Assembly: GCA_039545315.1 (NCBI GenBank)
Contig: BCIM01000007.1
Location: 398,745 to 462,744 of the forward strand
DNA: 64,000 nt
Reading direction: 5' to 3'
Origin: Kondoa malvinella
Lineage: Eukaryota > Basidiomycota > Agaricostilbomycetes > Agaricostilbales > Kondoaceae
Shown here: piece after piece, positions 1 through 14,500 of the stretch
Layout of the letters: each line of letters opens with the position of its first letter
Position numbering within the stretch: the stretch's first letter is position 1
Notes under the pieces: model-generated
What the model saw: the letters and a program-made list of their open reading frames with translations, nothing else
What the model was told of the DNA's origin: nothing
Databases searched by the model: none
Position numbers and translations under genes: made by a program

Positions 1-1227
1 ACGCCCTCTCGGAATCCGCTCGACACTGATACCGCACATCACCAGTATCCGCCCTCATTTTCTTCGCTCTTCGGGACAATAGCACTGATCCTCTGGTTTC
101 CCTCAAAACCAAAATCATGACAACATATGTCACTGCTGCGACAATGACTTGGATATATTGGATCCATCGCCAAGATAATTCTTGAGCTACGAAGCCCATT
201 GTTGCTGGTGCTAGACCCGTCCCAACTAGAGAAGAATCAATGACTTGTGAGAAAGGTAACAAAAATGACGAACTGAAAGCTGCACTGCTGAACACTGCCA
301 TTGGTCTTCCTCTTTCGCTCGTTACCCATATATCGGCCTGATTACAGCACTCAGCGTAGACGAAAAGAAGCTTATCAGGCGACGTACAAGCGTTCCGCCC
401 ACCACGGTAGAACCGGTTCTAAACCACACAGATAAGCGCCGATTAAACGTAGAGACTAGACTAACGATCCAGCAGCACCAGCAAGGAAGCGGCCGATGAT
501 TACCGCTGCCATGTTGGGTGCTAAGCCCGTTGGCAGCATAAAGACCATCCAAAGGAAGAACGTAATTAGATATAGACTGTTTCGACCGTAGATCTCGCTG
601 AAAGGCGCTGTGACCAAGGGCAAGACGCCGAAGCCGAATGGATAGATACTGATTGCCAATAGGGACAATTCGTGCGTTGTTACGTTTAGGTCTCGTTCCA
701 TGTCTGGTATACCGATAGGGAATGAAGCTCCAGCTGTACCCTGGGTCAGCATAGAAGCATCAATACATGTGTGAAGTTTACCGAAAGCGACTAGAAACGT
801 GAACCAGGTCGTTCTGTCGCTCGAAATCAATCTAACTCTCGCATCGTCCAGCGCAGGACTGACATGAATGTGATTCTCCATTTCTTAGCTTTGGTAGGCA
901 CAAGCCATCAGAGATGGGCTCTGCAGGAGCGATACGCTTACATTTTGGCCAATTGAATGGATTCGCAGGGTCACCTTCCTCAAATTCGATAAAGATAGGC
1001 TCGACATCTTTTTCTGCCATAGACACATCTTTGGTCTTTTTCACCTGCGCTTCCCTTGGATCAATTCTATACTGCCGGCCATCCCAACCCATTGCGGCAT
1101 CAGCCTCTCCGCGTTCACTGTCATCGCGTAGATCCTGTTCTGTTTTGACCTTTTCCAGTTTCTTTGTGATTTCGCTCAAGTCATTTGGCTGATGTCGGGT
1201 ATCACTGCTACTCCATGTAGTGCTCAT
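1..1227 (-). CDS. MFS transporter, drug/polyamine type (DHA1-like), 3' end off the window
   Basis: Integral plasma-membrane carrier of the major facilitator superfamily, likely a proton antiporter exporting drugs or polyamines. The cytosolic N-terminus (from Met at 1227) is charged and ends in the family signature FEEGDPANPFNWPK. The next exon carries the first membrane segments and the GRFLAGAAGS stretch. An intron (GTACGT...CAG, near 341-390) separates this from an exon reading ADIW..ERGRPMAVFSSAAF, also typical of the DHA1 group, then the WRWIQY segment and LRETRG. The reading frame is still open at base 1, so roughly the C-terminal half is missing. The upstream in-frame Met at 1353 is rejected because the sequence before MSTTW does not look conserved. 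The substrate cannot be told from sequence. Confidence 0.85.
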
Positions 1228-1687
1228 TTTGGGTATCTCGTAGTTGGCGATACAGCTTGCATGAGTCACGGATGGGATTCTCTGTTCGAGCAAGTTTAGC
1301 CGCCGCCGTGCCGCAATGCCGCAATTCCCATTATTCCGGCCGTGATCGATCATATATCATTGGAAGTACGTTACTTGCATATTGGCATCTCCTTGCGACT
1401 CAATCCTGTCTTGCATTCCCTTGTTCGTAATACGACATGCTGGACAGTTGGGCCGAGCTGATCAGTGAAGGCGGATGGGTAGCAGGGAATCCAAGACGCC
1501 CTTCTGTCCGATTAAAGAGCTGATTCGGAAACCTGTATAAAGATTAGCAGGGGTAATGAAAGTGAATGATGTAGAACTACGCCTCAGACGTAAAGATCTG
1601 CGCAGCGATTCTGTTGTGTTTCTTCTTTCCTATCTGCCGCTTCTGAGGCGCAGTTGGCGCTGAGCTAGGCATTTTCAGGTATCCTGG
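1228..1687. other. Intergenic, 5' region of the MFS gene and 3' region of the MYND gene
   Basis: No convincing coding exon. It must hold the promoter of the MFS gene and the terminator of the MYND gene, but I see no clear TATA box or other defined site. Confidence 0.4.
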
Positions 1688-2983
1688 TCACGTCTTTCTC
1701 AATTTTGTGCATAACTGCTTGTGACCTATGCAACAAACGTTAGATCAAGGCACCTTCCGATCGAGCTTGACACTTACCTGCTTTCCAAGCTAATTTGGCG
1801 CATTCTGCACTGCAATCTGATGATACTATGTCAGCTTGCCCTGGCTGGAAAGAAAGCTGGAGGCACTGACATGTCAACAGTCGACAAGCGCCGCAACTCT
1901 TGAGCTTCCCTTCATTGCCCCAAGTACCCGTTATTGGATCCTTTTCAAACACCTTTCTTCCACAATGCGTGCACCCAGGACTCGGAATGACATGTTTCCC
2001 GGGGTTACTCAAAAATCCTTCGACCATGGCCAAAAGTCCGTTTCTGTCTTTCACCGGCACAGCCCGTGCAAATCTCTTGATTGCCGCGTGGCCGTTAAAA
2101 GCATCATGACGCCTAAGACAGCGATGATGTGCTGACTAGGTTGGATTGAAGTGTATTTGTCCAAAGCGGCATCGAATGAGATGTCTTCATAGTTGTAATC
2201 ATGAAAGGTTGACTCTTCCAATAAACTCTTGCAGCCATCGGAATCGACCCGACATAAATCCATAGCCAGCATAACATGTTCTTCCATGATAAGATCATAA
2301 TGCATCCCTTCGGCTTCCGCTTCCGCTCGAGTAGATGATGCCGCCCGAACCAACAGATACAACACGGTAACCAAGAGAATCGGGATAAATTCAGGCTTGA
2401 CCAATCGAACCGAACGAGTTTCGTACAACAGCGTTTTCACGCAAAGTGAAGCATCCCAGATTTTGCGTTGCTCAGGATCCTTCAATATTTCGCAGAGCTC
2501 AGCTAGATGCTCGCCCACATAGATGCGTTCATTCACTGCTTTCGTATCAGATAACCCTTTCAGTCGATGCGAAGGTTCCACAAACAGAGGTTCCGGATGT
2601 AGTTCTCTTCTTTGGGCACAGAAGTATCATCATAGTTGATCAAACAATTAAAGGCGCCCGTCCACGTGTTCCAACAGTCTGCATATTCAAGACGACTTTT
2701 GACTTCCGCTACTCGTTCGCGGACCACTTTGATGCGCTCAGTGTCTTCTTGTGCTGTTGACGGGCCAGAGAAAGACATGTCTGCTCGGTTGTGCGCTGGT
2801 GTCTTGCCTTGCGCAGAGTGTTGAGTGCTTTTGCAAGCGTCGACTTTGAACCTCTTCGATATTTTGCAGCAAGGTCCTCAATCAGTTCTCCGGCAGGCTT
2901 CTTGCTTCTTCAAACGAGCTCTCTCTCAGCGCAATATCAGTATTGGATTTCGCTAAAGGTCGAGGTGCTCTTCCAAGTCGCAT
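1688..2983 (-). CDS. MYND-type zinc-finger protein
   Basis: Protein of about 360 residues with a C-terminal MYND finger. The finger is assembled from three exons and reads CTHCG, then CGAC, then YCSAEC, then W..GHKQLC, which gives all the expected Cys/His ligands. MYND fingers mediate protein-protein contacts; the specific function is unknown. Joins seen: a 45-nt intron after AAKYRRG, a 48-nt intron after IRNL, a 61-nt intron after SIQP, and short introns after RLLT and WKAG. The stop lies at 1688-1690. The N-terminal part is helical and charged with no domain I recognise. The start at 2983 (MRLGRAP) is the best in-frame choice; an internal Met at 2778 is the alternative. An upstream reading frame to 3143 could not be joined by a proper intron. 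Confidence 0.62.
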
Positions 2984-3491
2984 TGGCAGCAGCGTGAAGA
3001 AATCTTTGAATCGCAGCAAGATTTTTGCGCGCGCACACTGTCTTCTGTCCCCTCAGCCGAGATCTTACTGATTCATCATACACCGGAACCTTTTTCGCTT
3101 CGAGGTTTTCTCCGCTGGCAAATACCATCATCTGGCACTGCAATGTGACTATGTGATTCAGCTATACACAGGCTATCAAAACAGCAGCAAGAAACCCTGT
3201 AATGGATTCGGCATCCACCCAACTGCTTCCAAGATTGACCGCTGCGACCTCAGGCTTCAACACCAGGTCCAGCCCAGCTGCTATGCACACCGGCGAGCAG
3301 CAGTTTCGCACAGGAAGGAGGTCGGACGCATATGACGACTGTGGAAGCTCTGTGCCGTCTACATGATCTGAATAGGCGATTCAACTGGCGCTGGCAATGC
3401 CCATTGCTTGATCACGATACTTAGCGGGGTCCCAGCTACCAGGGAATCATTCTATCCGATCAGACTCACACCAGGAAGCGCCTCGGTCGAC
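2984..3491. other. Intergenic between divergent MYND and P450 genes
   Basis: The two flanking genes are divergent, so this stretch should carry both promoters. Open frames here are short and show no family features. Confidence 0.4.
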
Positions 3492-5739
3492 ATGAGCTAT
3501 TTCAAGTTACAATTACCTTTCGAAGCATCACTCACAACGCTCGGTGTTTTGGGTGGTCTGGTTTGCATCTCCGTGTGGAGGCTTTTTGAGACTCGCGCCT
3601 ACAAGGGCAAAACTCCTCCATCACCTCCAAAAAGCTGGATCCCCTTGGTCGGCAATGCTTTCCAGGTCATGGCCCCAGCTCCTCTTTTACCAATCAAGCT
3701 GTGCGCTTGGGCCAAAGAAATAGCGGGTCCAGAGGGAATCTACTGTTTCGACGTTTTCGGGACCAGAATCTTTGTCTTGACTACCGCACAAGCTCAAAAG
3801 GATCTGTTTGATCACCGAGGCAACATCTATTCCAGCCGCGCCGACCTTCCTCTCCTACGAGACTTTGTTTGCCGTAGAGCCAATATCGCTTTTCTGGAGT
3901 GAGCTCTCTGATTGCACTGTTATAGACTTGCTTCTCATGCTCGCACCAGATATGGCGACGGTCAGTCAATCACTCGAGTTGTTTTATCGCTCTGATCTCT
4001 GCTTGTTTAGATTGGCGGCATCACAGGAGGGAAATTCACAGAGAGCTAAACGTCAATCAGCTCTCTCAGTACAATTATATTCAAGAACGGGAGGCTTACA
4101 CATTGATGAAAAGCTTTCTGGAGCGCGAAGCAGATGACTTTATTATGAGTGTTCAAAGATTCGCTGGATCGATTGGCATGGGGGCACTCTGTAAGTTACC
4201 TGTTGAATTCTGCTGTGTTGATAACCTATTTTGCAGATGATCACCGAGTTGAAGGCTATCATGATGACATGATCGAAGAATTCAGCGAAGTTCTAGTCGG
4301 CAAGTTGAACCTCTTGCAACCCTTGGCCAGCTTTTATGATGCTCTGCGTACGTCTGTTAATGGTCACATCATTGTTGATACAGAGTCTTGTTTCGCTATA
4401 CAGCCTTCATGCGATCGGCGCCAGAATTTATCATGCCGTCAAAGAAGGCAGCTCGACTTTGTCGGGAACGGGGCGAAGCGATCGATCGCAAATGCAGTCA
4501 GATGGTGCTGGATCGTTTGGCCAGAAAAGAGGAAACGTCTTCGTTTTTGGCAGGTCTTTTCGCGGGCGAGGGTGAAGATAAAGCGACTTTGAGCTCTTTC
4601 GAAAGAGACAGCTTGGTCGGAACCTTGGTCGGTGCTGCAGTTGATGTTAGTAGCGTCTTCTCCCAACGGTACTTGGCTAATGCGAGTTTGTAGACTGCGA
4701 CGGCGGCTTTTGTATCATGCGTCATGGCTTTGGTCTGTGAGTCGTCTGATTGTGCTGAACGACAAATCTCATGCATCAGACCAAAGCATTCCCTGATATT
4801 CAAGCAAAAGTCTATGCCGCAATAGACGCTGTGATTGGTAGAGACCGCATGCCCAACATGGACGACTTGTCTTCAATGCCCTACGTTCGTGCATTCGTTC
4901 TGGAAGCACTCCGCTGGAGATCAGTCGCGCGTTTTGTCAATCATTTCTGCCAATACGTCAAGTAATGTTGGTCTGACTACAGTCTTAGGGTCTTCCGCAT
5001 GCCACAACTCAAGACGACGTATACAAAGGCTTTTTCATTCCTGCCGGTGCCCAAGTCATCGGTCTTTCGTAGGTTCACAGACACTGCCCAAGATCGAAGA
5101 TGCCAGGCTCAATTCTGTTCCTCTTTCAGATACGCAATGGAACACGACGAGAACATGTTTCCGGATCACGACAGTGTAAAACCGGAACGATACCTCAAAA
5201 ACCGGAACGATACCTCACGGCTGATGGCAGAGTCAACGATATGCCGACCTTTGCATTCGGGTGAGTCTATGAGGTCGTATCCTGTTGCTTTTAGGCCTGA
5301 ACTGTTGCCGACTAGTGGTGGTCGACGCATCTGTCCTGTAAGTATCGCAGATTTCCTGTCACAGGGTGCAAATCTTGATGCGAGAGTACATCCAAGGGTC
5401 AAAAGTCAGCTTTCCTGTGGCCCTCTTGTGCATCAGAGCTGACCAATTCTTTCGCAGCATGGCTTTGAGCTCTTTGTCAATTGCCACCGCTTGCCTTATC
5501 TGGTCATTCGAAATCAGGAAGAAATTGGACGCAGACGGCAACGAAATGCATATCGATACGCGACCTGAAGCTATTGTCGATGGCGGAAATGTCTTGTCAG
5601 TCTTCTCAACTGTTGAGTCTGAAGTGTTCTTATAGTCAACAGCCGTGCACGCACTTTCCCCTTTGCCGCAATCACACGCGATTCGCAAGTGAAGCCCAAA
5701 GTCTTCGAAGCTTGCAAGAGTACTTCCGCTACATCTTGA
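3492..5739 (+). pseudogene. Cytochrome P450 monooxygenase with a frame-breaking 20-bp duplication
   Basis: Heme-thiolate monooxygenase of the fungal microsomal type. An N-terminal membrane anchor (MSYFKLQ... hydrophobic to about residue 35) is followed by a proline-rich hinge (PPSPPKSW). In order one can read YGDDWRHHRRE (helix C), the oxygen-binding I-helix region (GTLVGAAVDTATAAF), EALRWR (the ExxR motif), GLPHATTQDDVYKGFFIPAG, KPERYL (PERF motif), FAFGGGRRICPG (heme ligand Cys) and a terminal ARTFPFAAITRDSQV. About ten short introns and an 11-nt micro-exon (3950-3960) are needed. Between PERF and the heme loop the sequence holds an exact 20-bp tandem repeat (5178-5197, 5198-5217), which shifts the frame by two; the reading continues to a stop at 5442. 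The one-copy form would restore the family pattern, so this is either a recent pseudogene or an assembly error. The join just after the heme loop is unsure. Confidence 0.8.
5178..5217 (+). repeat. Exact 20-bp tandem duplication in the P450 coding region
   Basis: Bases 5178-5197 and 5198-5217 are identical. Copy 1 is in frame with the upstream exon and copy 2 with the downstream heme-binding exon. Both encode the conserved PERYL element. Confidence 0.97.
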
Positions 5740-6037
5740 AGAACATCCGACATCCATGATGACGGTAACTTCTCTTGTCCACAGTAATGGGCAGTTTGTG
5801 CTCCCGTGTCGCTCAGGAATTGGTCTGAAGATTTAGGTTTAGTGTACATAAATATGCGAATACATTTCTCGTTTGTCCAACGAATCAAATCGCATGAAGC
5901 ATTGCTTCGTTGCTATACAAGCTTAATCTCAATGTCCTCAGGTGAAAGCTTTTGATGAGGTGATGCCGTCTCGGAAGCGAGCTCCGACTTGCCATTCGAT
6001 TTTTTTCGTCACGGGTTTTTTCTGCAACAACTATCTC

Positions 6038-8326
<2,289 letters not shown>

Positions 8327-9588
8327 ATCTGAGAAGATCTGCTTCCCTTTCTTTCTTCCTCTGCAAATTCTTTCTCTATCTGTGGCTTCTCAGTACCTCT
8401 GTTCATATCAACTTGCTTTCATCTGTACCTTCAAGCCAAGTTTCGACTCTCAGTCTGCAAGGTCGCTTTCACTAGTTCAACTTTAGCAAGACAAGCGTCG
8501 ACGTCTTGGCCAGTTTCCACATTCTTTTCGAGCTCGGCTTTCCATGCAAGATCAAACCATTCAAGTTAGAAGATACCTTTTCTCATGACGATTCCCAATT
8601 AGAAGATGCATTATCTTTTCACCTTCGAGATTCTCAAAATCGCTCTCTCGCGCGCAAAACTTTCGCATGTTCAACAGAAGCAATTCCGCCTGTTATATCA
8701 AGCTACGATACCCTTTCTGCCGTCTTTACCACTACAGCTAGACAATTTTTAGCAGGGGCAATCATCGCTACCAAACAACATGCGGCATTTCTTCGTTTCC
8801 ATTAGACAAGCATTCGAAAGCATTCAATTACAATTAGACAGAAGAGGGCAATTAGAAGAACAGACTTTGAAGAAGGGTGAAATTGTGCACTATTTATTGG
8901 GGTAGAAGAGATCAAAAGAGAGGGTGTTGTCAAAGTGTCTTGTGTTTTATGCAAGGTTCTTGGGATGTGAAGTATCCACATCATTGTATAATTTGGCCTG
9001 TCTTTGCATCTCTCTATAGACCTCCGCCTCTCGTCAGGCCCGCGCTAGACTCTTGCCGTTGGTTTCCGTATTTCAATCCGCCTGGCTTTCCTTCGATGAC
9101 ACGCTTCCAGCCTGCTTCGTTTCTGACTTTGAGCAGATAGTATCCAGTACCCACTGCTACTGCTCAGCATCGTCTGAAGCTGCTGCAGCATGTTGACTGA
9201 CTGAGACCCATGAGGCCAAACATAGGCCAAAGGATCTGGCGCTACAGGGAAGCTTAACATGTTTCCTGGCTGTATATTGGCATCAAGAGCTTACTGGACC
9301 GCCTATAGACTTTGCCATGCTACTCTAACATCGAAGTGGTTGATAGAAGTCAAAACCAAGCGATTAGGTGATGCCAAACGCAAGCGCAAGCAAATGCGGT
9401 CGTTCTCGCTCCAATATCTTATAGAACAATGCTTCATAAACGCCCAATATAGTCCATACCTCAAGACACCCTGATCGTCTCGATTCTGCAGACAAACGCC
9501 TCAGCATTGCTACTAAGCAAGGAGGGTGCACTCACGAAGGCACACAAGCTTGAAAGTCAGACATGGACTGTCAGAGAATCATTCTCAG
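8327..9588. other. Long 3' region / intergenic between DED1 and SNX4
   Basis: About 1.26 kb. The first 600 bases are pyrimidine-rich and probably DED1 3' UTR. No well-supported gene on either strand; a possible small exon at 9014-9160 is listed separately. Confidence 0.45.
9014..9318 (-). CDS. Possible small membrane-type protein (doubtful)
   Basis: A 3' exon ending at 9014-9016 reads VGTGYYLLKVRNEAGW followed by KRVIEGKPGG and a Gly/Arg tail. It looks like one short hydrophobic segment plus a basic end, as in small mitochondrial proteins. A candidate first exon starts at Met 9318 (MAKSIGG) with a GTAAGC donor, but no AG acceptor joins the two in frame. I do not recognise the family and the exon may belong to another transcript. 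Confidence 0.22.
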
Positions 9589-11376
9589 CTAACATCTATT
9601 GTGCAAAGAAAGACCGACACCGACCTTTTTGTAGAAAGCGATCTGTCCTTCCGCATACGCCGTCAACAGCTCCTTCATCTCTGCCTTCTTCGCTTTCTGG
9701 AAGATGGCATGTTCCCTCAAGACTTCATTATTAAAGTCATTACTCGCGTCATGCGCTGTTGAAACCGCATCTTGTAGCTGTGCATCATCGCCAAATATCA
9801 GACCATACCGATCAATCGAGATGTAGATGCGTACCTCTTTGATCTTAGCATCCAATTTGACAATCTTGCTGTCCCTCCCAAATTCATTATCACCACCTCT
9901 AAACGCGTCAACTTTCGATTTCAAGTAACTGCCGATCCCCGGTCCAGCCGCAAGCCCAGCAGCAAGTCGATCTCTTTCGGACGTCACTGAGCTCAGATAC
10001 GCAGAGAGTTCTTCGAAATCGAGCTGTTTCTGATCTCGAAGTCTTAGGACGCCTCGGAACGCATGCGAGTAGGCAAGTAGGGAAGATAAGTGGTACAGGA
10101 ATGGATCGATCGTTTTCGTTGTGCTAGTACGTAGAGTGCCACTGAAATCAAGAAGGGATTGTTCAAAGCGAGAGAGAGGTTCGGTGATGCCTGATTCGAG
10201 GTAGGCGAGTCCTTGAACCGAAGCAGAAAGTGAGTCGTAGTCGTTCGATAGATCTGCAGATCTATGCATCACGCACATCGCATGAATTAAGGAGGATCGA
10301 AGCATACCGTTTATTCGCGTCCTTGTTCGCCCCTCTATCCGATCTACCCCTCCAAGCGATTCTTCAAACTTGTCTATGCCTTCTCTGATTTCGACAAAGC
10401 GTTCATCCGGTTTCCTTACTTTGGCAAAGGCGTTCAAAAGTGTATCAGAAAGGTTATCGAGTAGAGAAGGTGGAGGTTCAGGCGCGTCTGGATGCGCGGC
10501 GTGTTGATGCATCCGTACGGTCTGTCAGATCACCAGGTCAGGTCAGAGCTACGCGCTCAAACGATCAGCTACGGACCCATTCTGTCGATTCGAGAAAAGC
10601 TTGCACTAGACTTGCGCGTGCTAGAGTCGGATGTCTTGCTATTCGCTGAAGGAAGCGGTTGAGACTGTGATTCATTGTGGTTAAGCAAAGACTCGTCAAG
10701 AGAATGAAAGATGACCTACTCCATCCTTCGCCTCTCTACAAACTCAGGACTGAATCTATCGCCCGTCAAGTATTCTAGCACGATATCAGCCTAACTCAGA
10801 TCAACAGCGAAGGACCCACCCATTCTGTGCTTGTCAGGTATCGGCGGTACAACACTAGCAGGATAGTCTTTCGCCAGATGGTTTCGTAGAAACACGAAAT
10901 CCTGGAAGCGCCTTCGAGCGGAGAATTGCTTGTTCTTGAAATGTGGGAGATTGGTCTGTACGAAAGATCAAGCTGTCACGCAGCAGACAGACACAGGGCG
11001 TACCTCGCCTATTATGGCATAAGAGACGAACGTATCCTTTGACCCTTCGAGCTCTTTGACCGGTTCTTTCACAGAGAGCTAGGCACCTGGGTCAGTGCCT
11101 AGCTAACAGATAGCAAGGCAACTTGAGACGCACCTTCATGTAGCAATTTCCAGACTTGTCACCGCTTGAGGTCTTGCGCGTGCACTTGGGCGAGGAAGGG
11201 CCAGCTGCACTACTCGCTGATTGCGGCTGTTGCTGCGGCTCCCCTAGTTCTTCATGAGTCTCTTCAGTCTGTTCTGGCTTGTCTGCAGCAGTCTCTTGTT
11301 GGTTCGACGGAGTCTCGTCTGCTTTATCCCACATAACCGATTGAAAAGCATCATTTTCCTGGTATGGTGTCGTCAT
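9589..11376 (-). CDS. SNX4: Sorting nexin SNX4/Atg24 (PX-BAR)
   Basis: Peripheral endosomal membrane protein that recycles cargo from endosomes and takes part in selective autophagy. The N-terminus is Gln/Glu-rich and acidic (MTTPYQEND...). The PX domain follows: LSVKEPVKELEGSKDTFVSY, NLPHFKNKQFSARRRFQDFVFLR and KDYPASVVPPIPDKHRM, the phosphoinositide pocket including RRRF and PPIPDKH. A long helical BAR region occupies the large 3' exon (residues after MHQHAAHPDAPEPPP). Introns of about 48-60 nt separate the PX exons. The open frame stops at 9589; a donor-like site just before it (after FYKK) means the true C-terminus could be a few residues different. Confidence 0.9.
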
Positions 11377-11514
11377 GCTGCGCTATAGCTATGACAAGGT
11401 ATATGGGGTTCGCTGGGCAGGGTTTGGTATATTCGGCTGGTCGCGCTCTGGGTCAAGGAGCGACGGTCAAGTGATGATGCATGCATATGTACAAGAAAAG
11501 AACTATAATTACAA

Positions 11515-14500
11515 TCAGGCTGTTGGACGGAACTCGTTCTCCAGCATGAGACGCTCGCATGAAACAGAATCCGTCACCCATGCCGTGGTGACGAACTGCT
11601 TGTAGCGTGGCTCTTTCGTCGTCCTACACTCTCCGTCAGCTCGTGACAAGGTGTAAAGAAATATATACTGACAGATGATAGAGCTGCTTGCTTCGTGTCG
11701 TATCGCCTGGCCAGATGATGACATGCGTCAGCCTCTCATCCTTGATACCTACCACATGACCACCAGCTTCGAGTAGATCAGCCTGCACGGTTGACCAAGG
11801 TTCATCATTAATTCCTCGCGTATTCGATGCGGTGCGCAAGTTATTGGCGATTCCATTCTCTTGCGTATCGAGGTAGAAGAACAGATGATTGAAGAGTTCG
11901 TGCTTTTCCTGCCCGTAGTCGGCATCTGCTATGCCTGCCGCCAGACCCGGTCCGGAGTTCTTCGCAAAGCCGGTGAGCTGTCCTAAAGTTTATTCAAGTA
12001 CAACTCCAGGTCAAGCAATGACGCACTCGTGATTGAGCAGGTTCATCATCATGCGAATCAGGATCCTCATCTTGCGTTTTCTCATCCTCAGTCTCGCTCT
12101 CTGTCTGACTTGCTTCCTTCTCATCGTCTTCCGCTTCCGATTCGACTGTCTCAACCTCGCGAAACTTGCCCTTATCTTTGTAACTGCTCGCTGAAGGTTT
12201 GTGATCCATCTCTTCGTCTGATTCTTCTTTCTTGACCTTCTTGACCTTCTTGACCGACTTTGGTAGTGCTTTCTTCTCTCGAGCTGGACTGATGAGCACT
12301 TCATCCGATTTGAAGGTATAGTACCTAGCTAAGCGCATCAGCTACGTATTCCTCGAGTCAGCTGAACTTGTTCACTCGTCAGAAAAAGGCAATCGTCGCT
12401 CTTTCGCAACGCAATCGATGATCCAGCGAGTCGAGATGATGCTTTCTCCTCGGTTCATGGTTGTCTGAACAGTGAGGAAATCGGTACGGTTGCAAATAAT
12501 CGCTCGATCATTCGCATCAGGGACTTTCTGGCAGCTGCCGACGAGGTCAGTATAGGAATGGATTGTCAGGTATCTGTCATCTCACTAATCACCGCCATGA
12601 GTGTAGATGATTCGCTCAAGGTCATTTTTGGTTTCCCCAGGTTCTTTGCTGCCTTCGAGAACCCCTGGTAGCTTGGTCAGACAAGGATAGATGAGGGGTA
12701 GAGCTGACCGACAAAACATCATTCCGTCAAAGATACGAGACTCAATCTCAACGCCTTCGACATCCGCTCCACGGAAAGCTTCAGCATAGGTGGTGACCTA
12801 ATACTTTGTGAGGGTTGAGTGCTAGACATATGATATAGCTTACAGCAGCTTCTCGCTTGAACTTCTTTTTCTTGCCATGCCTATCTCGATTTAGTACTCG
12901 TCTGACCGATGTCTGCATGGCTGACCTTGGCTCATCACCTTCTGCTTTACGCTTACCGATGTTATCTTTGCGAGCAAGGAATTCTGCACCACATATGTTA
13001 CCAAAACCGCACAGTTGTACACAGAAACTCACCACTCTGGTCCATACAATCTTCCAGCTTGTGTGTCCTTTCTTTGTCGAGCCATTGAATGCCTACATGA
13101 AATCAGCTACAATGTCCATCCATTCAAGAGTAAGACTTTACGGGGAAAGCGAAGACAAAGACCAGCGCCGTAGTTTTTGGCTATAGTATCATCAGGCTAA
13201 AGTTCGCTGGCAAGCGTGCTGTGACAGACCATCATTAACAATCTCAGCTGCCTTGACGCCAAGAAAAAACGAGTCTTCGGGTGCGATCCATTCGTCTGGT
13301 TTCTCTGCACCGAAATGCAGGTTGGGTGGGTTGCGTCGGTCTTTTGGGAAGGGCTTCCATTTGCCAGCAGTGGTTTCCCTGTCGAATCCGGTTCAGCAAT
13401 CCATACTATGAGAGCTGTTTCTCGTACCTGATGTGATCGAGGTAGTCCATCGTCAGGCCAGAGCCGACTTTGCAGAAGGAGAGAAAGCTGTGGTTTCACT
13501 TCACAATAAGCTACGAGAAGCAATGAGATCATGAGCCCACCGAAGCTGTTCATTCTTCTTGTTGTCTCTGATGCCGCAGAAGAAACTGCCAAAGTATCCA
13601 CCTCGTTTACCAGATCCCCAAAAACCGCCAATGACGACCAGCTCAAAATTCTCGCCGAGCTATCACACCATCAGATTCAATGTGCCCAAGCAGTGTGATT
13701 GACTTGCCTCGTCCGTGTATTCCGGCTTCACCTTAATCCAAGAATCTTCTCTCCCGTTAAGGACATACGGACTCTTTGGATTCTTAATGACCAATCCTTC
13801 ACCAAAACGTTCCATGATCTCTTGGAAGTAGCCTTCAATGTCCGCTTCGGTCTTGCCGTAACGCATGTCGGCCCATTCTAATCGACCAACGGATTGTTTT
13901 GTGAAGCGCCGAACAAATTCTTTACGAGCGGAAAGCTTTTTGGTGATGAGCGTTTGGCCGATAGCTTGTTTCTTGCCTTTGGCATAGAGGACATCAAATA
14001 CCTTAACTGTACCGCAGCTTCAACTATCGTGTGAGTGAATACCATGACCCGATAGACTTACAGACGGGACGAGGTTTGTTCGGATCGGTACTCTTGTCTG
14101 TCAGGAGGATTTGCATTATAAGCGAGATTCCCGCCAATGTATGATTCCACTGACCTAGAGCTGCAGTCTTCAGACTTCCAAAAGGCTGAATAGTCTGCGA
14201 CAGCGGATCATAGGCCAGCATCTCGCCGTCCAGGACGATCCTACACCCTATCAAATGAGGCTAAGGTAATAGCTAGTAGCTCACTCTTCGATGTCAGAAT
14301 GGATGAGCGAGTGTACATAGGGCGTTAAAGAGCCTTCTTCTCGACTTTTGCCATAGAGGTACTATAGAACAGTCAAAATAGTGTATATCCAAAACAGGGC
14401 GACTCACAGTGTAGTCCTTGTCCTTTCTCGAATAGTAGCGAAACTCTTCTCCACGTTTGTGCAATTGAATTCGCTCGCCATCCAGTTTCTCTTCCATGAT

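Noticed and set aside
2984..3143. Upstream exon of the MYND gene starting at 3143
   Set aside because: No GT-AG intron joins it in frame to the next exon.
5170..5240. Idea that the P450 duplication is removed as an intron
   Set aside because: The only GT...AG window would remove the conserved PERYL motif and still not restore the frame.
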